A stretch of DNA of 58,975 bases from Actinomycetota bacterium (lineage in GTDB: Bacteria > Actinomycetota > Acidimicrobiia > IMCC26256 > PALSA-610), in the NCBI GenBank assembly GCA_005772765.1, contig SXIR01000170.1, forward strand, positions 1-58,975, read 5' to 3'. Made by a program: the position numbers and the translations under genes. The notes under the pieces are model-generated. The model saw only the letters and a list, made by a program, of their open reading frames with translations, had not been told where the DNA came from and did not search any database. Positions 17,264 through 25,447 of this stretch are shown piece by piece. How positions within the stretch are numbered: the stretch's first letter is position 1; each line of letters opens with the position of its first letter.

Positions 17264-18835
17264 TCAAACCGATTCGGGATCGAGTTCGAAGCGTCGTTGC
17301 ATGATCGACGTGTACTTGACCGGCTTGGGCCGCTCGGGCATCGAGAGCAAGATGAACAAGAACGGCAGGATCTGCGTTCGTTGGCGAGCGAGAATGCCGA
17401 AGTTCGCGAAGTTGCCGAACACGATGACGAAGAACACGACCGCGACGATGGCGAAGATCGCGTACGCGTAATCGCGACGAATCGATTTCAGGAGGCGTCG
17501 TCCCGCGATCGCGAGGGCGATCGCGTACGCAAACGACTCGACCGACGTGACGAGTTCTTGGGGCGAGGTGGCCTCGACGGGTAGCGGGCGGAACAGCACG
17601 GTGATCGCACGCATCGGAAAGTTCCAAGCTGGCGCAGGCGTGAACTGCGACCCGCCCTGTTCGGTGCGGTCCTGGGCGGCGTCGAACTCGTCGGTGACCG
17701 CGCTGGTGCCGTCGAGCAGGTTCGTGCCGAAGTAGTCGTTCGCCTGAGTGAGGACGAACGACCCAAGGGTGATCAGTAAGAAGAACGTCGCCACCGTGCC
17801 CGATGCCTTGACGCCCTTGCGCTTGCGCAACAAGAGCGCGATTGTCATCGCAACGGTGACGACCATCGCGACGTGGGTGCGCACGTAGGTGACTTCGATG
17901 ATCCCGCCGGCAATGCACACCGCGCCGATGATCGTTGCGTTCGTGAGCATCAGCGCCACGCCGTACGTCGCCAGTCCGAGACCGAAGATGGCGAGCGCTT
18001 CCTTGCCGATCGATGACGGCCAGTACATGAGCGACGGCGCGAACATCACGAGCAGCAGGTACCGACGCTGGGCTTCGGGGAACACCCTGCGAAAGCCACG
18101 GGCGAAGAGCAACAAGCCCATGAGGCCGATCCACGAGAAGAACACGAAGCCACCGATCTTGGTGGGTGTCGTGTAGTGGTAGAACTCGGCGGTCACGATC
18201 CGCACGAAGTTGGTGCTGGTCCACTTGTTGACGTTCGGCAGCGTTCCTTGGCTCAGGTAGTCGGCCGCCCACTTCCGGCCGTAGAGGTCGTACTCGCTGG
18301 CATCGGACCGGTCGTAGACGCTGGTACCGACGTAGAACCGGGCCAGTGTGCCGAGCAGCTTGAGTGAGAGCGACGCGCTGAGAATGACCGTCAGCTCGGG
18401 CGCGCCATCGGCCTTGGCGAGACGTTTGAAGATCGAGATCGAAAGGGTCGCTAGCGCCGCCGCGATGAACGTCGCTGCGACCAGCTCGGAGTCGCCGGTG
18501 GCGATTCCCGATGCCAGCATCGTGGCGACCGCGAACCCGCCGGCGACACACAAACCAACCGCCCATCCGTGGTTCGCTGCATCGCCGTCGTCGAGACCGA
18601 GCCGCGCGGCGGCATCGTCGGATTCAGCTGCAGGTTCGGTTGCCTTGTCGTGATCGAACGGCAGCAACGTATCGTCGGCGAGTTCGAATCGGCCTCGGGG
18701 CGCGGGAGACGGCGCGCCGTCGGGCAGGGTTGGCGACGCGGCCGGCTCGTCGTCGTCGAGCCAGTGCCCCCGTCGATGGACGCGCGGGGCCGGACGTTCG
18801 GGCTGCTCGCCCTGGTCGTCGAGCCAGGCGCGCAC
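17264..18835 (-). CDS. Polytopic membrane protein of the polysaccharide locus (possible polymerase)
   Basis: 523 residues from GTG 18835, six bases after the kinase stop. The track's longer frame (to 19594) is a shadow of the kinase gene and is rejected. The first 120 residues are acidic and cytoplasmic. About ten membrane spans follow, with a large loop carrying SDASEYDLYGRKWAADYLSQ, NKWTSTNFVRIVTAEFYHYT and MYWPSSIGKEALAIFGLG. The topology and the long DAxEYDxYG-type loop resemble EpsG/Wzy-like or GT39-like proteins, but I cannot assign a family. It is co-transcribed with the BY-kinase, so a role in polymer assembly is the best guess. Confidence 0.65.
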   Translation of the reverse strand: MRAWLDDQGEQPERPAPRVHRRGHWLDDDEPAASPTLPDGAPSPAPRGRFELADDTLLPFDHDKATEPAAESDDAAARLGLDDGDAANHGWAVGLCVAGGFAVATMLASGIATGDSELVAATFIAAALATLSISIFKRLAKADGAPELTVILSASLSLKLLGTLARFYVGTSVYDRSDASEYDLYGRKWAADYLSQGTLPNVNKWTSTNFVRIVTAEFYHYTTPTKIGGFVFFSWIGLMGLLLFARGFRRVFPEAQRRYLLLVMFAPSLMYWPSSIGKEALAIFGLGLATYGVALMLTNATIIGAVCIAGGIIEVTYVRTHVAMVVTVAMTIALLLRKRKGVKASGTVATFFLLITLGSFVLTQANDYFGTNLLDGTSAVTDEFDAAQDRTEQGGSQFTPAPAWNFPMRAITVLFRPLPVEATSPQELVTSVESFAYAIALAIAGRRLLKSIRRDYAYAIFAIVAVVFFVIVFGNFANFGILARQRTQILPFLFILLSMPERPKPVKYTSIMQRRFELDPESV

Positions 18836-18840
18836 GGGAC

Positions 18841-20592
18841 TCAGTCGCCGATACCGATCGGGACGTCGAGGTCGAGGTCCGTGTCGTCCTTGCCCTTGCG
18901 ACCGAAGAGCTTGCGCGGCTTCTCGCGACCGGCGGGCGCGGGCGGACCGACCTTGCGGCCGTAGCCGTAGCCGTAGCCATACCCGTAGCCATACCCGTAG
19001 CCGTACCCGTAGCCATACCCAGGACGGGAGCTGACCGCACCGACGAGCACGATGCCCAGCACGGGGGCGTCGAGGCGGCGAAGCTGTTGGGTCGCTCGTT
19101 CGAGCGCGTTCACCTTGGTGACGGCATCCTTTGCCATGAGCACAACGGCGTCGGCGTAGGGGAGCAGGTCGAAGGGGTCGTTCGTCACGAGCAGCGGCGG
19201 CGTGTCGATGAGCACGATGTCGAAGAGTTCTCGTGCCTTGACGATGGCGGCCTGCCCGGCGAGCGTCGCATCGGCCGGCGACGACGAGGGCGAGGCGCTG
19301 TTGATGAAGAACACGCCCGGGATCGACGTTTCCTGCGCGAGCGCTTCGACGTCGACGATCGGGTCGGCAAGCGTGCCGGAGTTCTCGAGGAAGAGTTCTG
19401 CGTCGGTATCGAGGAACTTGTGCAACCGCCGGCGGCGGTAGTCGAGGTCGAGCACGAGCACTCGCTTGCCCATCTCGGCGTACGCGGCGGCGAGGTTCGC
19501 AGTGCTGGTCGACTTGCCCTCGGACGGGCCGGCCGAGGTGACCATCACGCACTGCGGCGCGGGCGGGTCGCCTTCTTGCGCATTCGCCATCCACATCAGC
19601 TCGACCGAAGTGCGCAGTCCCCGATACGCGTCAGCAGTTCTCGAGCTCGGAGCTTGGTGGGTCAACACGTCGAAGCGTCGACGACGCGAAGGCGATACGA
19701 ACGGGATCTCGGCAAGCACGGGTAGGCGAGTGACCGTCTCGGCGGAGCGAACGCCGAAGATCGATGTGTCCGAACGATTCATCGCGTACGCAGTGATTGC
19801 GCCGAGCAAGAGTCCAACGACCAGGCCGAGCGCGAGGCGGGCCGGACGGCTGTCGGGAATTTTCACGCTGTCGGTCGTCGACAGCGGTAGCGGTTGCACG
19901 TCGGCGAACTGCACCGAGAACACCGGCTTCTTGCGGTTGAACAAGTCCTCTTGGCGGCGGAACTGTTGGCGAAGCTCGCGCATTTCGCTGCGCTTCGCCG
20001 TGAGCGCTCGACCAATGACCCGCTTGTCGTCGGCGGTGAGCGCAGCCGCGAAATCCTTTTCGAGATCGGCTTGTTCTTCAGACGCGAGGTTGATCTTGTC
20101 CTGGGTTTCCTGCAAGCGAGCGGTGAGCTTCAGGTCGTCCTTGGCGTCCTCGAAGCGGACGAGTTCATCGGCGAGTGACTTGACGATTCCGCGTACCGCG
20201 AACGCGTCCGGTCCGGTCCCCGTGATCGTGATGAGGTTGCGTGGGGCTTCGGGGTTCGCGTCGATGCTCACGTTCGCGATGCGCGTGGTGCGAGGGGAAA
20301 ATCGGTCGTCGGTGTTCTTCAGTTTGGACGGCGTGAAGTCGGGCGGCTGCAGCAAGATCTTGCGGATCGCGTTGGGTACTTCGCCTTCGGTCGCGTCGAG
20401 CGCCACGACATCGAGGTTCACTTTGCCGGTGGCCTTGACGCGCTGGGTTCCGACCCACTGCGTCGTCGTCTCGGAGGTCGACGTTCCGCCCGGCGACGCG
20501 GTGAAGAACGAGACGAGGCAACCGATCGCCATGAACATCGCGATGAGACGCCACCGGCGTCGGATCGCGATGAGGATGTCGAGTGCCCGCAC
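18841..20592 (-). CDS. Wzz/BY-kinase fusion with (Gly-Tyr)10 tail
   Basis: 583 residues from GTG 20592, preceded by GGGA at about 8 nt. A Wzz domain lies between TM1 (about 17-35) and TM2 (LALGLVVGLLLGAITAYAM, about 250-268). The cytoplasmic kinase has Walker A TSAGPSEGKSTST (about 353), Walker A' VLVLDLDYRRR (about 378) and Walker B FDIVLIDTPP (about 460). This is a single-chain bacterial tyrosine kinase that controls polysaccharide chain length and export. Residues about 524-544 are an uninterrupted run of ten Gly-Tyr pairs, in place of the usual loose Tyr cluster, followed by about 38 residues rich in Lys/Asp. Those tyrosines are the natural autophosphorylation sites (family knowledge). 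Confidence 0.9.
   Translation of the reverse strand: MRALDILIAIRRRWRLIAMFMAIGCLVSFFTASPGGTSTSETTTQWVGTQRVKATGKVNLDVVALDATEGEVPNAIRKILLQPPDFTPSKLKNTDDRFSPRTTRIANVSIDANPEAPRNLITITGTGPDAFAVRGIVKSLADELVRFEDAKDDLKLTARLQETQDKINLASEEQADLEKDFAAALTADDKRVIGRALTAKRSEMRELRQQFRRQEDLFNRKKPVFSVQFADVQPLPLSTTDSVKIPDSRPARLALGLVVGLLLGAITAYAMNRSDTSIFGVRSAETVTRLPVLAEIPFVSPSRRRRFDVLTHQAPSSRTADAYRGLRTSVELMWMANAQEGDPPAPQCVMVTSAGPSEGKSTSTANLAAAYAEMGKRVLVLDLDYRRRRLHKFLDTDAELFLENSGTLADPIVDVEALAQETSIPGVFFINSASPSSSPADATLAGQAAIVKARELFDIVLIDTPPLLVTNDPFDLLPYADAVVLMAKDAVTKVNALERATQQLRRLDAPVLGIVLVGAVSSRPGYGYGYGYGYGYGYGYGYGYGRKVGPPAPAGREKPRKLFGRKGKDDTDLDLDVPIGIGD
18961..19020 (-). repeat. Ten hexanucleotide units encoding (GY)10
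   Basis: Sixty bases made only of gtagcc/ataccc/gtaccc hexamers (plus strand). Third-position variation among units shows that the run has been kept at the protein level rather than being a fresh slippage product. Confidence 0.9.
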
Positions 20593-20632
20593 GAGATGTC
20601 CCAGCTTCCGTTACGTTCGCAGCCCACGGCGA

Positions 20633-20713
20633 GCTTGGCGATCCAAGCCCCGACGCCCCCCGTTCGCTCGGGTTTCTCGCGAAACCCTCGCATTCGGGTC
20701 CTCACGAACCCGA
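20633..20713 (-). promoter_or_regulatory. Leader with three consecutive hairpins upstream of the BY-kinase
   Basis: Read towards the kinase: TCGGGT/ACCCGA (20713-20694, 8-nt loop), GGGTTTC-gcga-GAAACCC (20687-20670, 7 bp, 4-nt loop) and GCTTGG-atcg-CCAAGC (20648-20633, 6 bp, 4-nt loop). All lie 41-121 nt before the GTG. No known riboswitch motif was matched. The minus-strand reading is favoured by proximity. Confidence 0.45.
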
Positions 20714-20858
20714 GTTCCCTCTGGGTGGACGAAGCTCCGACCACTGACCGTGGCCCGCCATTACAGCACAGTGTCCACCCGGCGGGCAATGGGGCCGATG
20801 ACCTGAAACCGGCCAGGGTTCGCCGTGGAGTCGTTGGTCACCTCCGGATCACGCGTTT

Positions 20859-20895
20859 GTGCCAGTCCGAATCACCGGTCTGTGATTCGTGGCAC
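20859..20895 (+). promoter_or_regulatory. Long bulged hairpin or operator upstream of the MBOAT gene
   Basis: GTGCCA-gtc-CGAATCAC-cggtct-GTGATTCG-TGGCAC: an 8-bp and a 6-bp perfect stem joined by a 3-nt bulge, 98 nt before the GTG at 20994. It could be an operator for a dimeric regulator or a structured leader. Confidence 0.45.
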
Positions 20896-20993
20896 GATCC
20901 ACGCCTGGGTGGGGGCCTAGATTCGCCGATCACTCCGGACCGGGCCGTGGGGCGCCCCTGAACCGTCTGGACCGAGCCCCGAGGTCACCGAAC

Positions 20994-22421
20994 GTGGTCT
21001 TCAACTCGATCGAGTTCGCCATCTTCGTCGTGATCTTGTGGCCGCTGTATTGGGCTGCCCGACACCGATTGCGGATGCAGAACCTGCTGCTGCTGGGCGC
21101 GTCGTACCTGTTCTACGGCTGGTGGGACTGGCGGTTCCTGTTCCTGCTCGGTGGGACGACGCTTGTCGACTTCTGGGCGGTGCGCCACATCGGCAGGGCC
21201 GTCAGTCCGGTCGCCCGTCAGCGCTGGATGATCTTTTCGGTTGCGGTCAACCTGGTGGTACTCGGCTTCTTCAAGTACTTCGAGTTCTTCGTCGACAGCG
21301 GCGTCGATGTCGCGAATCAGCTCGGACTCGAGTGGACTGCGCCCGCGTTGCACTTCGTCCTGCCCGTCGGGATTTCGTTCTACGTCTTCCACGAGATCAG
21401 TTACGCAATCGACGTCTATCGCGGTCGTGTCGAACCCGAGAACGACCTCATCGTCTACGCGCTGTACATCGCGTTCTTTGCGCAACTCGTCGCCGGGCCG
21501 ATCACACGGGCGGGACACATGCTGCCGCAGTTTCGTCGGGCTCGCGTGTTCCCCGACGCCGAAGCGCGCTACTCGGGTTTCGTCCTGATTCTCACGGGTC
21601 TGTTCAAGAAAGTTGTGCTCGCCGACGGCATTTCGCCGTGGGTCAACGAAGTGTTCGACGCACCGCAGGACCGCGGCTTGTTACCCGCGCTTGTGGCCAT
21701 GTTCGGATTCGCAGTGCAGATCTACGGTGACTTCGCCGGATACACCGATATCGCGCGCGGCGTTGCTCGCCTGTTCGGGATCGAGATCGCCCGCAACTTC
21801 GAACAGCCGTACCTCTCCCGCAACATCACCGAGTTCTGGCGGACGTGGCACATCTCGTTGTCGAGTTGGCTCCACGACTACTTGTATGTGCCGCTCGGCG
21901 GAAATCGCAGCGGGCGCTTCGGCACCTACCGTAACCTCATCATCGTCATGTTGCTCGGCGGCCTCTGGCACGGCGCGTCATGGAACTTTGTCGTGTGGGG
22001 CGGGCTTCATGGTGTCGCCCTCGCGGTGCATCGGGCGCTGTCGCCGTCCACGGATCGACAACGACAGGGTGTTCCCGCGCTGCGGGCCGTGCCCGCCGTT
22101 GCCGCGAACTTCGTGTTGGTGACAGTGCTGTGGGTGTTCTTCCGGGCGAACTCGCTCGATGCTGCGCTCGACTTCTTCGGAGGAATGACCTCGGGCCTCA
22201 CGGGTTCGGCCGCCGGCGCGTGGAAACCGCCCGCGATGATCCTCTCGTTTGCGCTCGTCGCGATGTTCGCGATGGACGTGGTGGACCGATCGCGGATGCC
22301 GAGGTCGCCATTGCGTCGGATCCCGATGGCAGTCCAGGGCGTCCTCGCCGGACTCGCGATCGTCGCGATCGTCGTGTTCAGCGGCCAAGACCCCGAACCG
22401 TTCATCTACTTCCAGTTCTGA
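20994..22421 (+). CDS. MBOAT-family O-acyltransferase (AlgI-like)
   Basis: 475 residues from GTG 20994, which gives the classic VVFNSIEFAIFVV beginning of AlgI-type proteins; the track start at 20889 adds a non-family extension. It contains LLLGASYLFYGWWDWRF, the NITEFWRTWHISLSSWLHDY region and the catalytic His motif GGLWHGASWNFVVWGGLHG at about residue 325. It moves acyl groups, usually acetyl, across the membrane for O-acetylation of an exopolysaccharide. AlgJ/AlgX-type partners that complete the transfer are not visible next to it. It is followed by proS at 22482, which appears to have its own promoter. Confidence 0.9.
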   Translation: MVFNSIEFAIFVVILWPLYWAARHRLRMQNLLLLGASYLFYGWWDWRFLFLLGGTTLVDFWAVRHIGRAVSPVARQRWMIFSVAVNLVVLGFFKYFEFFVDSGVDVANQLGLEWTAPALHFVLPVGISFYVFHEISYAIDVYRGRVEPENDLIVYALYIAFFAQLVAGPITRAGHMLPQFRRARVFPDAEARYSGFVLILTGLFKKVVLADGISPWVNEVFDAPQDRGLLPALVAMFGFAVQIYGDFAGYTDIARGVARLFGIEIARNFEQPYLSRNITEFWRTWHISLSSWLHDYLYVPLGGNRSGRFGTYRNLIIVMLLGGLWHGASWNFVVWGGLHGVALAVHRALSPSTDRQRQGVPALRAVPAVAANFVLVTVLWVFFRANSLDAALDFFGGMTSGLTGSAAGAWKPPAMILSFALVAMFAMDVVDRSRMPRSPLRRIPMAVQGVLAGLAIVAIVVFSGQDPEPFIYFQF

Positions 22422-22467
22422 GGTAACCCGTCCGCGGAATGAGAAGTACCTCGACCGCGGCGACGAA

Positions 22468-22473
22468 TAGCCT
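22468..22473 (+). promoter_or_regulatory. -10 box (TAGCCT) of proS, likely leaderless
   Basis: TAGCCT ends 8 nt before ATG 22482, and no ribosome-binding site is evident. The spacing repeats that seen at 12782 and 55202. Confidence 0.4.
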
Positions 22474-22481
22474 CGACCGCC

Positions 22482-24197
22482 ATGCGCATGAGCCGACTCT
22501 TTCTTCGCACGCTGCGGGACGCCCCTGGCGATGCCGACGTCGAGAGCCAACGGCTCTTGGTGCGTGCGGGTTATATCCGCAAGGTCGCGGCCGGCGTGTA
22601 CTCCTGGTTGCCGCTGGGGCAGCGGGTCCTGCGCAAGGTCGAACAGATCGTGCGCGACGAGATGGACGACGCAGGCGCGCAGGAACTCTCGTTGCCGATC
22701 ATCCAGCCGCTTGAGTTGTGGGAACAGAGCGGTCGCGACGCGCTCTATGGGCCGCTCATGTTTCGGCTGCACGACCGCAAGGAGACCGGTTTCTGTCTCG
22801 CACCAACAGCAGAAGAGGTCATCACCGCGACCGTGCGCGGCGAGTACTCGAGCTACCGAGACCTACCGGTCAACTTGTATCAGATCCAGTGGAAATATCG
22901 AGACGAGTTGCGGCCGCGTTTCGGCCTGCTGCGCGGTCGCGAGTTCTTGATGAAGGACGCCTACAGCTTCGACGCCGACGTCGAAGGCCTGCGCGAGTCG
23001 TATCGGTTGATGTACGACGCGTACCACCGCGTCTTCGATCGGTGCGGGCTCACGTTCCGACCCGTCCAGGCGCAGTCGGGCGAGATCGGCGGCGACGTCA
23101 ACCACGAGTTCATGGCGGTGGCTGCGGTCGGCGAGGACGATTTCGTTTGGTGTCGCTCGTGCAACTACGCCGCCAACGTCGAAGCGGCGCGGCGACGCGA
23201 TCCCGACCCGGTCGCGACCAACGGTGATGAGGCCGCGCTCGAGCCGGTCCATACCCCGGACATGCCGGGAATTGCCGCCGTCGCGCAACATCTGGGCCTC
23301 GGCGAAGACGAGCTGTTGAAGTGCATGGCGTTCGAGGCCGATGGCCGGCTGGGCTTGGCGTTGGTTCCGGGCGATCGGGAGGTCAACGAGTATGCGCTCG
23401 GGACCGCCTTGGCCGGCTCGAAATTCGCGTTGCTCGACGAGGATGGTTTCGCGCGGCGGTCGTCGTTGCCGAAGGGCTACATCGGTCCGCACCATCCCGA
23501 TGTCGAACTCATCGTCGCCGACCCATCGATCCTGGCACGCACGGAATGGGTGACGGGCGCGAACACCACCGATCACCATGCGTTACATGCCGTGCCCGGC
23601 CGCGACTTCACGATCACCACCGTTGCGCCGCTGACCGCGGTGGTCACCGGCGACGCATGTCCGAACTGCGGGTCGGAGCTGTCGGTCGATCGCGGGATCG
23701 AGGTCGGACACGTTTTCCAGTTGGGCACGAAGTATGCCGAGTTGTTGGGCGCGGTCTACACCGACGAGCACGGCGCGCAGCATCCGATGGTCATGGGGTG
23801 TTACGGCATCGGGGTTTCGCGAGTGGTCGCTGCGATCGTCGAGGAGCACCATGACGGACACGGCATCGCGTGGCCAGCGAGTGTCGCGCCCTATGCCGTC
23901 CACCTCGTGGCGCTCGCGGGCAAAGGCGATGCTGCGGCGGCCGTGCGCGATGCGGCCGACCATCTGTATGCGGCATTGCGATCCGCTGGCGTCGACGTGC
24001 TGTACGACGACCGCGACTCGAGCCCCGGTGTGAAGTTCGCCGACGCCGACTTGTTGGGAATGCCGGTGCAGCTCACCGTTGGAGCCAAGGGACTGGCGAG
24101 AGGTGTGGTCGAGCGCAAGATCCGAGCGAGCGGCGTGCGCGACGAACTCGCGGTCGACGTCGTCGTCGACCAGATGGTCGCGAGCGCGATGACGTGA
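22482..24197 (+). CDS. proS: Prolyl-tRNA synthetase
   Basis: 571 residues, the usual length for the bacterial-type enzyme with its inserted editing domain. It charges tRNA-Pro in the cytoplasm. Seen: MSRLFLRTLRDAP at the start, AGYIRKVAAGVYSWLPLGQR, DALYGPLMFRLHDRKETGF followed by CLAPTAEEVIT (class II motif 2 region), the insertion with DFVWCRSCNYAANVEAARR, VMGCYGIGVSRVVAAIVEE (motif 3) and an anticodon-binding C-terminus with LGMPVQLTVGAKGL. ATG 22482 and ATG 22488 are both possible starts; the TAGCCT box favours 22482. The stop overlaps the DNA ligase start (GTGA). Confidence 0.97.
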   Translation: MRMSRLFLRTLRDAPGDADVESQRLLVRAGYIRKVAAGVYSWLPLGQRVLRKVEQIVRDEMDDAGAQELSLPIIQPLELWEQSGRDALYGPLMFRLHDRKETGFCLAPTAEEVITATVRGEYSSYRDLPVNLYQIQWKYRDELRPRFGLLRGREFLMKDAYSFDADVEGLRESYRLMYDAYHRVFDRCGLTFRPVQAQSGEIGGDVNHEFMAVAAVGEDDFVWCRSCNYAANVEAARRRDPDPVATNGDEAALEPVHTPDMPGIAAVAQHLGLGEDELLKCMAFEADGRLGLALVPGDREVNEYALGTALAGSKFALLDEDGFARRSSLPKGYIGPHHPDVELIVADPSILARTEWVTGANTTDHHALHAVPGRDFTITTVAPLTAVVTGDACPNCGSELSVDRGIEVGHVFQLGTKYAELLGAVYTDEHGAQHPMVMGCYGIGVSRVVAAIVEEHHDGHGIAWPASVAPYAVHLVALAGKGDAAAAVRDAADHLYAALRSAGVDVLYDDRDSSPGVKFADADLLGMPVQLTVGAKGLARGVVERKIRASGVRDELAVDVVVDQMVASAMT

Positions 24198-25270
24198 GCT
24201 TTCCGGTCGAGCCGCCAATCGAGCCGATGCTCGCGAAGCTCGCTCGCGAGTTTCCGGACCGTGCTGGTCTCCTGTACGAGCCCAAGTGGGACGGGTTTCG
24301 TTGCCTGGTGTTCCGCGATGGTGACGAGCTGTACTTGCAGAGCCGCAACTCGAAACCGTTGTTGCGATACTTCCCCGAACTGGTCGATCCGCTGCGTGCG
24401 TTCCTGCCCGAGCGGTGCGTCGTCGATGGCGAGTTGATCGTGATCGGCAATGACGGGCTCGACTTCGATGCGCTCCAGCTTCGTCAGCACCCCGCTGATT
24501 CGCGGGTCCAACGCCTCGCTCGGGAGATCCCGGCGAGCTACGTCGCGTTCGACCTCATCGCCGAACACGACGCGGTGCTCTTCGATGTCGAGTTCGGCGA
24601 GCGCCGGGCCCGTCTCGAACGCGGTCTCGCCGACGCCGCTGCACCGGTGTTCGTGACGCCGGCATCGACGGATCCTGCGGTCGGTCGGGACTGGTTCGAT
24701 CGATTCGAAGGCGCGGGATTCGACGGGGTCATCGCCAAGCCGTTGTCAGGACGCTACGAGCCCGGAAAGCGAACCTTGATCAAGGTGAAGCACGAGCGAA
24801 CCTGCGATTGCGTCGTTGCCGGTTATCGGGTGCACAAGGACGGCGCCGGCGTCGGATCGCTCCTCCTCGGGCTGCACGACGCCGACGGTGTGCTCCACCA
24901 CGTCGGCGTGGCCGCGAGCCTCGACGCCAAGTCTCGAAGTGCGTTGCTCGAGGTCGTCGAACCGCTGCGCGCGGGCGCTCTCGAGAACCATCCGTGGCGC
25001 GAGTGGGCTGAGTTCATGGCCACCGAAGTGGCGACCGATCAACGGATGCCCGGTGGTTTCAGCCGGTGGAACGCGACCAAGGATCTGCGCTGGGAGCCGT
25101 TGCGTCTCGAACTCGTCGCCGAGGTGGCGTACGAGGGTTTGCTGAACGGTCGGTTCCGACACAACGCGCGCCTTCGTCGGTTGCGATCGGACCGCGATCC
25201 GGCGACGTGCGCGTACGCGCAACTGGAGGTCGTCGCGCCGGCCGAACTCAGTTCGCTGCTGCGCACCTGA
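24194..25270 (+). CDS. ATP-dependent DNA ligase (LigC-like)
   Basis: 358 residues from GTG 24194 inside the proS stop codon; the track's longer start is a shadow. Motif I EPKWDGFRCL carries the adenylated Lys at about residue 31, followed by CVVDGELIVI (motif III region), GFDGVIAKPLSGRYEPGKR (motif IV) and KVKHERTCDCVVAGY (motif V). It has only the adenylation and OB domains, with no primase or nuclease domain, so it resembles LigC, the small ATP ligase of actinobacteria used in repair. Coupling to proS is unusual but seems to be simple operon packing. Confidence 0.9.
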   Translation: MSFPVEPPIEPMLAKLAREFPDRAGLLYEPKWDGFRCLVFRDGDELYLQSRNSKPLLRYFPELVDPLRAFLPERCVVDGELIVIGNDGLDFDALQLRQHPADSRVQRLAREIPASYVAFDLIAEHDAVLFDVEFGERRARLERGLADAAAPVFVTPASTDPAVGRDWFDRFEGAGFDGVIAKPLSGRYEPGKRTLIKVKHERTCDCVVAGYRVHKDGAGVGSLLLGLHDADGVLHHVGVAASLDAKSRSALLEVVEPLRAGALENHPWREWAEFMATEVATDQRMPGGFSRWNATKDLRWEPLRLELVAEVAYEGLLNGRFRHNARLRRLRSDRDPATCAYAQLEVVAPAELSSLLRT

Positions 25271-25376
25271 ACCACAGCAGCAACATCTGTCACACCACCA
25301 TCAATGGCCTCACCCTGGTGGAAATTCTTCGCGATTTTGCGTCACGAAAGTGGTCCCTGCCTGGTCCTGTTGCTGT

Positions 25377-25429
25377 CCAGCGCGAGAAACTGCACGCGCT
25401 GGGGCGGGAGACAGCGACGGTGGCGTCGC
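25377..25429 (+). promoter_or_regulatory. Two hairpins in the leader of the 25448 gene
   Basis: CCAGCGCG-agaaactgca-CGCGCTGG (25377-25402, 8-bp stem) then GCGACG-gtgg-CGTCGC (25414-25429, 6-bp stem), ending 18 nt before ATG 25448. They could be part of a structured 5' UTR; the first could alternatively end the ligase transcript. There is no U-run. Confidence 0.4.
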
Positions 25430-25447
25430 GAGAAGGGCTGGGGAGCA

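Larger units (their letters stand above)
20593..20993. other. 401-bp divergent intergenic region with several hairpins
   Basis: Separates the BY-kinase operon (minus) from the MBOAT gene (plus). No plausible gene inside; the 121-residue track ORF has no recognisable features. It holds three tandem hairpins near the kinase (20633-20713), one large imperfect hairpin (20859-20895) and a TAGATT hexamer at 20918 that could be a plus-strand -10. Confidence 0.7.

Noticed and set aside
17264-19594. 776-residue version of the minus-strand membrane protein
   Set aside because: Its first 250 codons lie within the BY-kinase gene in another frame; GTG 18835 just after the kinase stop is the sensible start.
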